Shown here: positions 13,644 to 28,193 of the stretch, piece by piece
Layout of the letters: each line of letters begins with the position of its first letter
Position numbering within the stretch: the stretch's first letter is position 1
Source of the DNA: Monarcha castaneiventris obscurior
Taxonomy: Eukaryota; Chordata; Aves; Passeriformes; Monarchidae
Assembly (NCBI GenBank): GCA_026261815.1
Contig: JAMPIT010000510.1
Coordinates: 15,410,001 to 15,474,000, forward strand
DNA: 64,000 nucleotides
Direction: 5' to 3'
Notes under the pieces: model-generated
Seen by the model: the letters and a program-made list of their open reading frames with translations, nothing else
The model's database searches: none
What the model was told of the DNA's origin: nothing
Program-made: the position numbers and the translations under genes

Positions 13644-13867
13644 CACATATTTCACAAGCATCTCCTCCTTTGACTTGTATACAAACAAGCCCTGGGCTCT
13701 GGTGTGTCCCCCGGAAGTCAGGTTCTCCATGACCAGTGAGTACAGCGGGACTGAAAAGGCACCTGAGGGTGGCTGGCTCCCCGTTGATATGAGCAGTGTG
13801 GTGGAACCCCACCAAATGACACACAAGTCACTGCCAGGACACAGGTCAGCTCTGAAGCAATCACACA
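13644..13867 (-). other. Candidate coding exon, gene unknown
   Basis: Read on the minus strand, a strong pyrimidine tract ends in TTTCTCCAG just above 13,867, and a donor GTAAAT follows the segment at 13,643-13,638. The 224 bases between have one frame open throughout, and that frame ends exactly on a codon boundary at the donor. It encodes about 74 residues, including the stretches ADLCPGSDLCVIWWGST and YSLVMENLTSGG, with three cysteines and an NLT sequon. The frame runs on into both flanks, so openness alone is weak evidence. An alternative acceptor lies at 13,851. I do not recognise the protein family, and no partner exon was identified. Confidence 0.3.
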
Positions 13868-16800
13868 CTGGAGAAAGGCAGGAGAACAGACTTAGCAGAT
13901 ACACAGCATAATTCCTCCTTACACATGAGTACCTTTCCAAAGCATCCCATCAACTGAGAAATGCAGCAACTTGTAGGCACAAGAGCAACACCTCTAAGGC
14001 CCCAAGAATTTTGGGATTGCCCTCCATTAGCCACAGCCTCCTGCCTCCCTGCTCACCCATGCCTGTCATTTACATTAGAAGCACAGTTGCCATGGACAGA
14101 AGGGCCTTCAAGTCTGCCAGCACGGCTGTGCCAAGCTCTTACTTGGTCCGTGGTAGGTGGTTTAGTGGCCCTAACACTGAGACTTTTGCTCTAATTCCCC
14201 TATATAAATTTGCATGGGGTGAGGAAGAGAGACTCAGTTTCCCCATCTACGCTGGGCTTTTTTTATCCAAAAGTTCACAAACTGAGACTCTCCTTTTGTG
14301 TCCATTTTTGTTGTATTGACCTCAGAAGTGTCATCTATTGAATATGAAACTGCTGCTCATTTCTCCCTGAGAATGGAGTCATGCTGCACTCATTCATAGA
14401 AATCCATGCCTGCTCCTCACTCCAAGTGTCATGAAAGGCTGAGGACTCTTCTTTCTTCAGCCTTTGACAGCAGTGCACCTGTACCAGCAAGGCACTACCA
14501 CGCCTGTGCCTTGTGCATGTCAGGGAGCATCTTCTCATGCACTGAGACAAAGGAAGTGGGAGGTGCCATCAACATTTACCAGCACTGAACCTTTGCTATC
14601 TCCCTACACTCCCTATGGGTAAAGGACAACCACTGCTGGCTACTTTGGAAGCAATACTTTGCTAACTAGAAAGAACTGCAGCTGCATAGAGTGACAGCAC
14701 TGATATCCTCTGTTCAGCTCTTTTACAGAAGGGAAATTCTATCATTTACTGCTCTGGGCTGTTTTCAGGAAAATATCTGCTAAGGAACTTTCCACTATGA
14801 GTAAAAGTTCTAGAAAATGTCTCCCCAACCTCCATTATTTGTATTAAAGTATGCTGACACATGCTCTTGTGACTTTCCCAAGACTTGAGAAAGACAAAAT
14901 TAAATTAAAAAAGTATAGCAATTTAACCTCTTTTTTTTTAAACAATGACTCAGACTATGTGTGAAAGAAAACATTTTATGGCATTTGTCTGAGATTTTCC
15001 ATGGTTGGTAAAACTCCCCCAGTAACAACTGCTTAGAGTATCACTGTCCAGAAACTTTAGCATTAGCAGATTTATGTCTTTTCTATTACCTGCAGCAATA
15101 AACTGCCCAAAAAAATCCTCTTGTTCCCTAACTAGAAATTGAATTTCAATAAATGTATGTAATATAGCCACAGGAAAGCACAAGGCAGAGTTGTGTGCAG
15201 TCTTACAATTTTACATGCAGTTCCCATTGCCTCAGAAGTTTGATCAGATATTGTCCAATCTTAATGTATCTGTACTCCCTGGGCTAGAAAAGCAAAATAC
15301 ACCTGAGTCAAAACCTCCTGCTGTAGTCAAATTAAAGGCATAAAAAAATGGAATGACAAGTGGAAGAACTAAAATGGGCTTGTGGCCTTCAAATTCCCTG
15401 GTTGGCTAGTAATAGTGGAACCTTGGCCTAAACTCAAACAGCTTCAGGGTTGTCATAAATTGGAAGAAGGATCTTTGGGATACACTGACATAGCTGGCAT
15501 ATTTCTAATTTCTTCAGCCTTGCTCATGAGGTTATACAACCTTGTTGCATGACAACCCCTGTCTACTAAATGGGGTGAATTTGCTGCTCCAAAGAGAAGA
15601 TGATTCAGTGGATTTCTGCTCCCTTTATACCTGCAGTCTAGTATAAAACAACCCAAGGGAACTGGACTTTTAATGCCCAGTGCCTGAGTGCTATTAAATT
15701 AGCTGCATCTGCCCATTAAGCTCCCAACCTCACCTGTGGCAATTCCTCACCTTTGAAAGGTTACTGTTATTCTCATCATTATCTGTATCCTGGTAGAGGC
15801 TGAATAGCCACACAGCTTTAGCATTTTTTTAATAGACATCAATCTTTAGTGTGTAACAGAGAGCCCTTCCAAATTGCTTCAAAGGGTCAGTGAAGGCCCA
15901 CTTGCAGGCACAGTCCTACTGGTACCTTCTGTGAGTCTGTGGTGGTTAAGAAAGAGAAGGATATGTGTGTCCATCATCAGTACTTCAGAGGTGTGGGTTG
16001 TGCACTGTCCCACTTCTCCTTTCTTTCTTCCTCCTATACTGGCACGCCCCTACAGAACATATTCTCAGTAAAGCTTTGGTGAGAGGCTCCCAACCTGTGG
16101 TCTCTGCTGAGGGCTTATCAGCTGGTCTGTGAAATTGATGTTCCACAAAAATGTTTTAAACTTATGAACTCCCTCTGGCTTCATGGGTGGTCTGGGACAA
16201 AGAAGGTTGAAACTGAGCTGTTTGAGAGCCAGTGGTTTAGACAACAAACTCCCACTGGCATCAGGACAGGCTGTGGTTAGGAGCTAAGCACAAGTACAGC
16301 CATGCACAAAGGTCCTGCAAAAGCACACAGCTTTTATTTTTTCAAGACTCATCAATAACCTGCTACCAAAATGGTGATCACAATCCTGTCGTGATGCAAA
16401 CAATATACAAGCAGTGTCAGCCGACAATTCTGTGTATTTCCAGTCACAGCTTTTCTGAGGATTTGGCTGTGCCAGAGGTGGCACAGAAGTCCACAGGACA
16501 AGCAAATGAACCACTTCTCATGCTGAATACTATGGTAAACCGTAGTGTCTGTGATCACACTTCTTCCAAAAGTGAGCATGCAAAGAGTCATCTGTGTTTG
16601 TGGACAAGGCTCCTTCACTTCACCATCTGCAGCATCACATCCATCTTGGCAATAATAACTTGGCAATGACTGGCAGCAGAAGGTGCTTATGGCATCCCTG
16701 GACAGCATTTCACCAGCTCCTGGGGAGCAGGATAGCAATGACACCACTGTCACCACTGGTTGAAAGAGAATCAATGCTGAAGGTAACATTTGGCACATGA

Positions 16801-19800
16801 GGACTGGCTTTTTACTGGTGGACACGAGATAATCAATGTTGACCTCTAGTATGGAGATAGTCCAGCACTCCCCTTTCAGAAAATGTGGTGTTGCATCTCA
16901 GACTCCACAAGTTCAGGTAAATCCTGACTTCTAATGGCTGCTATTACACAGAGCACTTTCAAAATGATTTATTGACAACAACCCAGCAGGTTCCACATGG
17001 GATTTTCAAAGGATTTCACAGCATCTTTTCTCCTCGATTTACACATACATCTGGTATTTCTTTGGCCAAAGAAAGATAAATTTGGCTCAGTTTTGACCAA
17101 CCTACTTGAATTTTGCAAGTAATAAGAGCTCATGCATTAAACCACAGGTTTGGTCCCTGCTGGCTGAATCTTCATGACACATGGCCTTAAATTTCTTACA
17201 AGTACACGGCAAAGATATGGAGTAAATGCCACTACTGAAGGTAGAGTTATAACTCAAGAGCTTCTAGGTGGCAGAATGTCTTAATGACACAACTGAGAAC
17301 ATAAGAGACTGACCTCAGAAAGTGAAATAAATGAGCTTGCCTGCCACATTTTCACTTAAAGAAGTCAGTAATGATGAGAAATAAATGAAGATTCACCTTG
17401 GAGCAATATAATTTAATACAACAAACACATCTTGAGTAGAAAACACAAAGCTGAAAATTACTCAGGGTGGAGAGAAAATTATAATAAGTTATGCAAATCT
17501 ATAGGCAGAGAGACTAATACTAAATATCACAGAAAATCAGAGTACCATGAGTGAACACAGCTCCAGTAACATGAAGTGGTGTGTTGGGACAACATGTAGA
17601 CAAAAGAAAGATCTGACATGTCAGGTTTGGTCAGAGAAGGGTCAGAGAAGATGCCAAAAGCAGATCATATGGGATGATCATACAAAATAAAATGCAAGAG
17701 TGCTGCCACGGTATAAGCACTGAAAAGGTCACATTCCCCAAATGAAGCATTGTGTGGTGGCCACTGTGCTGCTCTGAAACCAGAATGCCACGAAAAGGCA
17801 CCTCAAATAGGTACAAACTGCAGTTTACTGCCCTTTTCTGCCTGCAGCTGGCCCTAGTGCCAGCACAGAAGACAGAAAAGCAAATAACACAATTTGAAAA
17901 CATTCAAGCTAGGGCTAGATTTTAGTGCAATGCAATTTAAAACACAATAATCTAGGGCTGTAAGTGACAGTTTGGTCCAATTTTTAAGAGGAGCAATTTA
18001 AGATTTGCAAACCCTTGGTGGTATCCAGGTAGTTTCTGCAAGTAGTTATGTGTTCAGGAAGGCAAATAATATCCCAGCCAAGTCAGGGCAAGCTGGTAGT
18101 AAACTAAACTACACTTAGATTGTTGGTGATGATGAAAATGCAACTTGGTTCATCTTTAGTGAGGAGATGGAATCTTTAGTACATTCTTACAGTCTTATGC
18201 AATTATATCTGCCTCTGCCAGAGCCAGGCAATTAAATCTGCAGCTCAGTCTTTGCTTTACTAAGCTCTGTCACATTTTCTGGAAGTTCTGGTGAAAGGAG
18301 CCTGCAAAGAGGAATTCCAAACTTCTGCCAGTCAATCCTGTACAGAACTACTCTGCTCTGCATCCTCCAGATTCTATAAAATTAAAAGCATTTATGCCAT
18401 CCTTGGCTTGATGCCTGCAAACAGATGACATGCCTAGATCAAGCACGTTTCTGAGTTGCAACCACGTATTACACAAAATTATGATATTAAAGAAGAGCTG
18501 ATAGATATGAGTCCTGTCAGCTGCATTGTTTACCCTGTTCTCCTGAAGTAATTATGGATTCACAGTGGAGATTTACACTTAGCTTCCCTTGTATTATTTG
18601 TGGCAGCTTTCACTATCTGTCAACAGAAATTTCATGACTGTTGTGGGGAAAGAAAGGTGTAGCCTGGGATGGCAACGCATCAGTTATCTAGTAGCAGCAA
18701 TCAACAGCAGTTGTTGTGCAATAAGTAATGACTAATCAGCTTGGCTGTACTGTGCATTCCTTAATACATTGCCACAGCCCCCACTTTCGGAGATGGACTG
18801 TAAACCACCTGTTTAGGATCATACTCAAGAAGGTTGTGGTTTGCACATTTTCTTGTTCTCGTTATTGCTCATGTCATTAGATGAAATTCATTTGATGCCA
18901 TTACTCGTGCTCGTTAAAATCTTTGTGACTAGAATATGGTACAGTATCAGAATTTTAATGCCTCATATATTCTCTGAGAGATGATGGCAATAAACGCTAC
19001 TGCTTTGACCTTCTCTGGGTTTTATAATTTGATTCACTGATCATCTCCCTTCGTTCATCTCCATTTGTGCCCATATAGAGAATGAAAAGCCAGAGAAGAA
19101 CTGTAGTTACCAATAGACAAAAATATTTACAAAATTTAATGTCCCCTATTTGTAAGCACATCAACAGTTTATAGCCTTTCATCATCTGCATTAAGCATTA
19201 ATATCCTGCCTTTCCCGCGAGACAGGGATTTCTGTGGGGAGGCAGAATGGCAATGTGTGGATTCTTTAGCATTACAGGAACACTACAAAGCAGCCTGGTA
19301 ACTACCCATACGTGTGACAGCACTTGCAGTGAGGAATGGGAAAAAGGGCTTCTTGTTCGGTGCCCTTTACTAGAGTGACATTAAAAGAATTTCTAGGATT
19401 TTATTTTGGGTGATCATGAAGGTGTAGCAGTGACCAATTAACCCCATCACTGCCAAGATTTCCTCAAGCTTTCTTTATAGCTGGCCCCCTATTACTGTAT
19501 GTAGTCAGTAGGATACAAAAGGTGCTCAGAACAGGGATATCCAGGTGAAGATGTGTTAGGCAAACTGCCAAACCTCAGCCACCAAACTCAGGAGTATATT
19601 TTAGAAGCCTAGATTGGACCCATCTCCCCACAGCTCCCTGGGCAGAAAGACAGAACATTTTAGGACTCATTTGGCCTGTTTTAGACATCAACCTAAGTTT
19701 TCTGTTTAGGCAGTGAACTGAAGGAGATCTATCAAAAGATGATCTATAGCACCTGAATAAGACAAATATGTTGGATTGTTGGCTGGAAGAAGTTGTCTCT

Positions 19801-22800
19801 CTTTCCTTTGCCTGTTGAGGGAGAACAACCCTTCCATACAAGCTCTTAAACTGGGGCTTAAAACTAGGCAGCATGATCACCTCCCCTACTCAAAACACTT
19901 GACCTGGATGCTCCTGGGAGGTGGCAATGGAGTGTTGCCTGGTGCACACTCCCTGCAACAGCAACCTGTGATTTGAGGGGGTGTTTCTTTCACAGGCTCA
20001 CTGACTTGAGGGATTTCACCTAATTCATAGCACAGATTTGGGTGTGGTGTTTGCTTGAGCTTGTCCATAAAGAACAAGAAGATTTCAGTGTGAAAAGTGA
20101 AGAATAATTTATTTTTTTACTTATTTCCTTTTACAAACATCTACTTTTCAGCAGGCAGATTATGAAATGAGTCCCCATTTGCTCCTGCACTCTGCTATGC
20201 CTTGGTACAGCAGAAGGACTGTACATGGGGGTTCATTACTCCATGAATCTCCTATGAATTCCAGCACTAGCTATATAAAGCTGCCATGAAAGACCAACTC
20301 TTTTTTTCACCTGTCACAAGAATTTACTCATCTAGCTTTGGGCAGGGATTTTTACAGGTCACCAGTACGTCAAAAATATATCAGCACTAAAACACGGCCC
20401 AATTTAGCCTCATACCCAAGCCAGAGCTCTTTTGGGAACAGACAAAGCAGGTACCTGCCCAAAGCAGCATCCTGCTGAAGGGAGGTAAAACACTTGTGAT
20501 GGCTGCTGGCTTTGTGATTGACGGAGTGCAGGAGAGCTGGAATGGCTGCTGCTCTTCCTTCAGGGTCACTGTGGGAAGGTGCGGCTGCTGGCTACTACTC
20601 TCAGGTGAAGCAATGGAGTGGTGGTCATCACCCCATCCTCCCAGCTTCCTGGCTGCAGGAGCAGAAATTCCAACTTCTCTGCACACTCCCTTACCCTACT
20701 CTCCTTCTTGTCTTCCTCTTCAGGTGTGCCCCAACCAACCTCCAGCCCCTGAACTGTGGGGTGAGAATGCTCACTTCTGGGAAGCCTTTGTAAACTCTGG
20801 CCACAACTTTAGAAAAGCATTCAACTTTAGAAAAAGCATTTAGGGATGGTCTTTTGATGGCATTTAGAAGTCCTCATGTTATACTCAGCAGGAGACTTGG
20901 TACATGGTGGGTGAGGCAACCTGGTGTCTCAAAAGCAGACTTTTGTTTGTTCTTCCCCTCTGCAGCCAGGCAGTGCCAACTGTGGACGTAGACAACTGAT
21001 GGCACCTGCAAGCAGAGTGCACCACAAAATCACTGCTGTGGTTTCCAAAGCCCTGAAATCTCCCCAGAGCACAAGGGAGCTCACCTGCAATGGCAGTAGG
21101 CTGGCAAGGATGGGGACTGGCTGGCACCAAAAGGGTTACATTAGTGGCTCTGAAATAAAGTAAAATGGGGAGAAGGTATAAGAACATATGCCATCAAAAA
21201 CGATTGCTAAAACAGGACAGTTGGGAAACTCCTTCTTGTCTCTAGAAAAGCAGAAGTGAAATTAAGGATTCAGTGGTATATTCCTTGTATCCCCTCCACA
21301 CTGATCCATGTGAGAAAGATCCAGACAGGTTAGGAAGGCCCAGGCAGTAGGATGCTCAGTGAGAGGAACTGACAGCTTTAGCATGAGAAGATCGGTTCCT
21401 AGTCAATTTCAGGGTGATATGACAGGTCAAAGCACCAATGCAGGGGTAAACATGACTTCACAGTCAAAGATATTTAGAAGCTGTTGTCCAGTACAGTACC
21501 TACCTTTCTTGTTGGAAAGGAGATATGACATGCCATTTCAGTAACTTCTCTGGTTGTGTTTTTTAAGTGCAAATTTATTCATATGTCAATGGCAATACTT
21601 AATTTCCTTTATATTAGACTACGTATATAGCATTTTCCAGACATAATTCTGGAACTTCTGAGCAGTAGATGAAGAGCTCTGAAGTCAGGTGGTGTTTTGA
21701 CTTACTAGTTGGTGGAAAACAAGGATAAGAGAGGTGCCCAATCAAATATTCCTGCTTCAACTTGAGAATGGAGGACCCAAGAAAAAGAGAAAATAGCTTT
21801 AATTTGGGCAATGGGTGATGTGAAATAAAAGGACAGAATTTTGACCTTTCTTGCTTGAGAAGGCCTGAGTTGACTTGTCTGGCAGTGAGTAGTCATTCAG
21901 CATGGAAGAAATAAATTTCTTGAGTAGCCCACAGAAAGATTATTTGAGAACAACTATCTGCAAAAGCCTGAAAAGCAAGGTCAAACTCTCTTTAGACATA
22001 CAATGGTGTGAATCCAGAGCAGCTCTAGTTGAAGCAAACTGAGTTATGCACTGATGTAAATGAGATCAGACATAACTTGCTGTCAACACAGTCAAATTTT
22101 AAGTTGATCAAAGAACAAAATCTTCCCTTGTGTGTATTCAGAATTTATCTGATGACTGCAGACAGATTTAGATGGAAATATTTCCTCCAAAGAATTCAAT
22201 AAGTCCAAGTAACTTCTCAGTGTGAGAAAGAATAAGCCAGGTTTTTTATAAAGGGAGCACTAAATCAGAAAATAGGCGGCCACTTTAAAAATCATAGAAC
22301 AACTTCTTTGCAGCCTGTTGAGTTGTGTATCACTTCCAGTGATTACATTTTCAGTCACTGCTGATGTACTGAATGCAACACAACTAATTCATAGATTGTT
22401 TTAAAAGAGCTGGAATGCTGGACAGGATGGAGGAGAATTTTATGCCAATGCTGGCTAGAATGGGAGCTGTCAAGCCCCGTCCTTTTATTTTCCCTTCATC
22501 TTGCTCAACTACATCAACTCCATTTATTTCAGATTAAAGGCTGAAATATTGTCATTAAACATTGGCATTAACACTGGAAACCCAGTCTGCTGCCATGGCT
22601 GGCAGTGCCAACACAAGCTAATCATTCAGTGCCTCTGAGGTCTTTTACTTCCATCTTTTTCTTTTGAACTCCAGCAAGCTGCTTTCAGATCCTGGCATTC
22701 CAGACATCTTGTTCAAACTCAGGTGAAAACACAGCACAGGGGCCTCCTGCCTGCCACAAGAGTACTGAAATGCTATATGATGTTCATGGTACTAGCCCAC

Positions 22801-24000
22801 ACGAGTTTGCCATCGTGTCCCAGTTCTGCTGAGGGGGCTTGTCCATGGAAGTGAGAAGATACCTGGTTTGGCAACCTCCAAATCCATCAGCTGTATTTGC
22901 TAGGCAGGAGTGTGGGTGATTATCAAAACTCCCAGCTGCCTGCACAACTAACACTGCTGGTGATGATTGTTTCAAGCTGGCCCAGTTTTCCTGTTGGAAG
23001 ACACCAGTCTAAAATTGGGGAACACCATTGTTGCCTAGGCAAGATCTAGATGAAGCAGTGCTATTGTAGACTGTAATCAGTGTCTGGCATCCAAATAACT
23101 TTGCCAAAGGCCAGTCCCAGAACATCTCACTCTCCCTATCCTAACCGTCTCATAAATGGTACTTCAACACTACAACATCTCTGTAACTTTGTGCTTTTTT
23201 AGCAGAATTTCACCTCACCACAGCACTTTGATTTCTTGATTAGTTCTTCTGAGGGACATCATGCCAATAAGCCAGGAATACAAGCAGAATAGGAATAAAG
23301 AATCTCTTTACTGGACATATACCTGTTCCCAAGACAACAGATGTGTGTACAGTTTTCCAGCACAACACAGTCTTTGAGCATGTCCTATATGTTTGGTCTG
23401 CTCTCATCTATTTGTGAGTCAGAGGTCTAGGGGTATCTCAGGTTATCCTGTCTCTTCCTTTGGCAGATTTCTTTTCTGTAATATGATCTACAGAAGCCCT
23501 TGCTTAGATACGCAAATTTATTTTATATTAGACAGGCTCTAGAATAAAGTCAAGGAACAGCAGTAAGAACATACAGCAGAAATCAGAACCCTCCTTTTCA
23601 TCCAAGCACCCAAACTACAGGGTGATTCTCGTACCCCCTCTCTCTTAACCTGGCTTAGTGACTCACAAATATCTCTTGTCACAGTTACTCGGTCCTGAGA
23701 AGATATTTAGGGAATTCTGGCACTAAGCTAAGTTAGAAACCTGGTAAAATAAATCATACTGGTGCAAGGACAGAAGTTGTGGATTTGAATCTGCTCAAAC
23801 AAAAACTGAACCTAGGTCTACTGTCTCCTGAAAAGCACTCTAGCTCCTACCTAAACCACCCAAAAGCTTGAATAAAAATGTGTAAAACCACTTCTCTTTA
23901 AAAATGTGAGACCTACATTTGAAACTTTGGAAGATGAGACCTGCATTTGGGACATTACAGATGTCCAGGGCTATTTTCAGGACACCATCTTTAAATGCTT
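13868..24000. other. Long non-coding stretch, nothing recognised
   Basis: Open frames are short and mutually overlapping. The longest is 157 codons on minus at 16,352-16,825, with no domain. From about 16,900 to 19,900 the sequence is AT-rich and nearly free of open frames. I saw no LINE, LTR or RNA gene. A short tandem duplication of GGTCAGAGAAG lies near 17,629-17,650. Confidence 0.5.
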
Positions 24001-27000
24001 ATTTTGGTGGCTTCTGAAAGTAACTGTGACCAGAGCAATGAGCAGCTTGGAGAGCTTGTTGTCAGGCCATGATGCCCCCTTCAGTTAATTTGAAAAGAAG
24101 TGACAATGCCTAAATTAAGTGTCTGTAAGAAATGACCTACTTATCAGGCTGTGTAGACGCTACCTAGTGAATACGTCATGCCATACCCCGGGGTCTTGCT
24201 GCTCCTTGCACCTATTTGTACCTCGGTTTCCTTTGCATGGAAAGCAGGTTTGGGGAGACAGCATACTCCCGGTTCTTGCTCCAAAATTGTATTGGGATGT
24301 GATTGGGATGAATAAAACCAGGGAGTTAGGAAAATCTTTCACTGTTCTAGAAACGAAGTCCTCAACTATCATGTCTATTTATATTAATAGCTTATATAGC
24401 AAGGGAGGCTACTCTGGGAAGCTAATCTGAATTAGTTACAGACACAAGTAAGCAGTTAGGTCACTACTGCTGCTAGTTTTGATATGGCCCCCAAGTCTGA
24501 GGCTGAGGGGCAGTATAAAACCTGTGCAGAAAACATAGATTTCTACAGGAGATATTGTATTTGCATTTTTCTATTCATTATCCTTTGCCTTCTTTTCTGC
24601 CTGAAATGCTGCGATACCAAAATCATGCACGTATGATTGATTTGGGTTATCAGGGAGTGCTTTGGGAATGAGACTGAGTGCCCATCATGGCAGGTCTAGT
24701 GGATTTGGTAGTAACTGGGGTGTTTTTTGCCACAGAAGCTGGAAGCACTCTGTGGCTGCTGTGGGATGTGCCTACAAGGCACGATTATGTGTGTGCTCTG
24801 GCATGTGGGTGTGATGGTAATTGTTCACAGCTGCATGCATGAAGAAAACCAGCCCTGGGCAGGCTTCACTTCTTGCTCATTCCTTTCTGCCAGATGTTTT
24901 TTCACTTCTGTCAAATTTTCCTGCTCTTGACAACCAGAAAGGGGACTCGGGGTTCTTCTCAGCTGCTCTCAAGAGCAGGAGGTGAAAGCTCTGTGCCTTA
25001 GGGAGGGGCACTGAGCTCTACTGAACAGCCCCTTGACAGCAGAAGACTGGATAGGATTTGAGTGAGGTCCATGACTCCTGTCCTGGACCAGCAGAAAAAC
25101 AGAAAAACACAGCTATGGCTATTCTGGAATTCAGGAAGACTATGCCCCTCTGGCTTAACAGACACCTACTGTCTTCAAGTGACCTCCGGGATGTGCAGCA
25201 TCCTTCATCTGGAAAACATAAAGGCTAGAGTTTAGCTTTCCCCAGGTGCCCAGGCTTCAGCCTCTCTGAGAAATCACGTACCATATTGCCAGCTTACACT
25301 AACCCTTATCAGCGTTAGTACCTGATCTGGAAACCTTTTCTTTTATGACTGACCTGGCAGGCACACCTGCAGCACACCATATGGTCCCCACCCCATAGTA
25401 ATTATCAACATTCTCTACCCATTTTCCAAGAAACGAGCAATTCCATATCCCATTATAAAACTGACCAACAGTCTGTTCCTTACAGCCTGCCCAGCCCCTG
25501 TCTCACGTTCCTACCCATCTTCATGTGCCTCATCCCACCTGCTCCTCTGTGGGCTGCCCTTCTGGGTGAGAAGGACTCCTGCACTGAGGATGTTAGGAGA
25601 TGTCTTTAAAAACATGTGCAATGTAGTAGTATTTTTCAATGCAGAAAAATCAGACATCAGCAGCATGTCCTCACCTGACACTGCAAGAATTCAAAAGCTC
25701 TTAGAAATGCTGATTAAAGAGGACATCTGGAAGCCACTTAGTTCAAAGCCCTGTTTACAGTAGGACTGCTGCTTATGCTAGATCAAGTCAGCTGTGACTA
25801 TTGATCTGCTTTTCCATTTTCCTGTAGTCTGCATTAAGCTCAAGTTAAAGCTCATTCTTTCCTCTATTCCTTCAGATTTTTTAATACACCCACCACCCTG
25901 TATTCTCCAGGCTTCTGCTGCTTCTATGCTCCTTCTGCAGTTTCCTTTCATGTTATCCAGCCATTATCAGCTTTTTTTCCCATTACAGTCAGGATGGCAT
26001 TTGAACTGATGCACATCTTTTTTCCTTGAAAAACAAAGCATGGTGTTTCCTGCCCTCCTACAGACCAGAGGACATTGTAAGCATCTGCCTTGAGTGTATT
26101 CTCTGAAACTTTGGTGAAAGCTTTTTTGGACAGACATACATGACCTAATGGAAAGGTTTCTCCTCTTTTTCTTCTTCCTATAATGAACAGGGTTAAGCAA
26201 AGAAAAACAGTCAGTTGTAACTTGCCCATAACCTTAGAGGCCATGTACAAAAGATTTCTTCCTCATATTTCTCAAACAGTTTACACAGAACGTAAAGACA
26301 TGAATAACATAATACCTGCCACTCAGACTGATACCGTTTCAGGGAAATCACTGGGAATACAAGCAGCAGAAGACACGCCTATATAATCTCTGGAACTAAA
26401 TTTAGACAGAGCTGTATCTCTGCCTAATTGTTTAACACATTTCCTCCTCTCACAGTGGAACAAGAATTCCTTCTGGAGCAGATGGATCACGTTCAGTGTC
26501 TTCTGTTTAGCTTTTCTCCTAGGAACCCCATCTTTTACAATTTGTCTCCTTCTGCCTATTCTTTCTAAATACACCTCCAGACAGGCCTGTCAGAACTGGC
26601 TCCCTTTGGAGCAGAGAGTTTTGCTGTGTTACACTGCAGTCCATGACACCCAGCCAGTTGTTCAGTTTATACTGCAAGAATCCCAAGAATGACTGGTCCC
26701 TCTGTACTATCTCAAACCAACCTGTCTTTTTGACACCGCTTCAAAAGGCACAGGAAAAATTCTCTATTAGAAGAAATAGGATAAAAAACAGAGGAAGACT
26801 TCAGGTGCAATGTCCTAACTGTACAGTCTGAGAGTTCTTTTGGGATGGTTTTTCTCATAAAGTGTTGCAGTATCCAGCATGCTTGACCAAAATGCTTGGT
26901 CCCACCACCAGCATATTGATAGGCAAAGTGAAAATAAAATTCTGGTTGATGAGTAGTAGGCTCTTGAATATGAAAATCACTCCACTTAAACAACTAAAGG

Positions 27001-28164
27001 AAGTTTGCAATTTGGGTTGAAACAGGGTTGCTGACAAGGTAGCTTATCAACCCCATTATTAAATAATAGAGTTAGGCTGATTATACACCTGAGCTGAGTT
27101 GAGTTGACCAGATAGCTGCTTGACCCTGAAAGGAGGAGTCCAGTTCATTCACCTTTCCTCTCCTTTCTTCCGTTTTGCCCTCACCATGACTGTTTAAACT
27201 GCTTATATTTGCTTATAAACTCCTTATATTTGCCCTAGTGTTCCTCTGACTGCATGCTGAGCAAGCTCAGTTCACTGATATAGTAAAAAACTATCTTGGG
27301 GGGAAGCCACCAAACATCACCCAAAGAGTCTTCTGACCACTTTCAAGTTGAAACAACTTAGTACAGGGTTAGAAGACAGTGACAGCCACTCTAACAGAAA
27401 GAGAAGTACAGCAAAGCTGGAAGGACGCATACAGGGAGAGAGGTGAGGGGAAGGGAAAAAGTGGAGCTTCTCCATAGCTCCATTAGGAAGAAGACATTAC
27501 TAACTCTGGAGATGCCTGTGGAGACCCAATAGAGGTATTTGAGGAGACTCTGGATCCCACCAGGCTTTGCTCATCCCAGTATCAAAGCAGATCACTGCTC
27601 CTCCAAGGAAGGCAGAACTGAAGATCCAGACAAGCCGAAGATTGTTTCAAATTTTTATTTTAATAGGCAAATTAAATCTAGAAACATTTTCCACCAACTT
27701 TTCTCAAGAACTACTAACCCTTCTGGGATCCTCTTCTGGTGATTATTGTCCCTGCTGCCACAACAGACAGCCCAAAAACAGGACATAAGCTGTGGGCTGG
27801 TGCCATGTGCCACAATGATATCAGCTACCCAAGCTAACTCTGAACTAGGACAGCTACTTGTCTGATATAATCCAGCAGGAAAAAGCTGTACTGCTTCCAG
27901 TACTCTGGTGATTTTATTTAAGTAGACACAGTGTTGTAGGTGTCTTATTCTGAATAACGAATACTTCTATCTCATTTTGAGAAATAAGTACTTATTCTGA
28001 TAAATAAGAATGACAAGAAACATTTTTTTTCTCTTGGGACTGGAAGCATTTTCATTGCATTTTTTCCCGCATTCCAACTAGAAAGCCAGTATTTTCTGCT
28101 GGCAAAGATTTCTGAGAAAATACTATGCAGAAAATTCTCATCTAAAAAATGTACAAACCATGTT

Positions 28165-28193
28165 GGGGAAAAAAAAAAGAAAGAAAGAAAAAT
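28165..28193. repeat. A-rich / GAAA purine microsatellite
   Basis: An A run merges into repeated GAAA units. It is a simple sequence with no further meaning seen. Confidence 0.8.

Noticed and set aside
16352..16825. 157-codon minus-strand open frame
   Set aside because: No recognisable family, and cysteine-rich only by chance composition.
20724..20760. Exon-like segment after a strong pyrimidine tract
   Set aside because: Only 37 bases between acceptor and GTGAGA donor, with no partner exon. Too weak to list.
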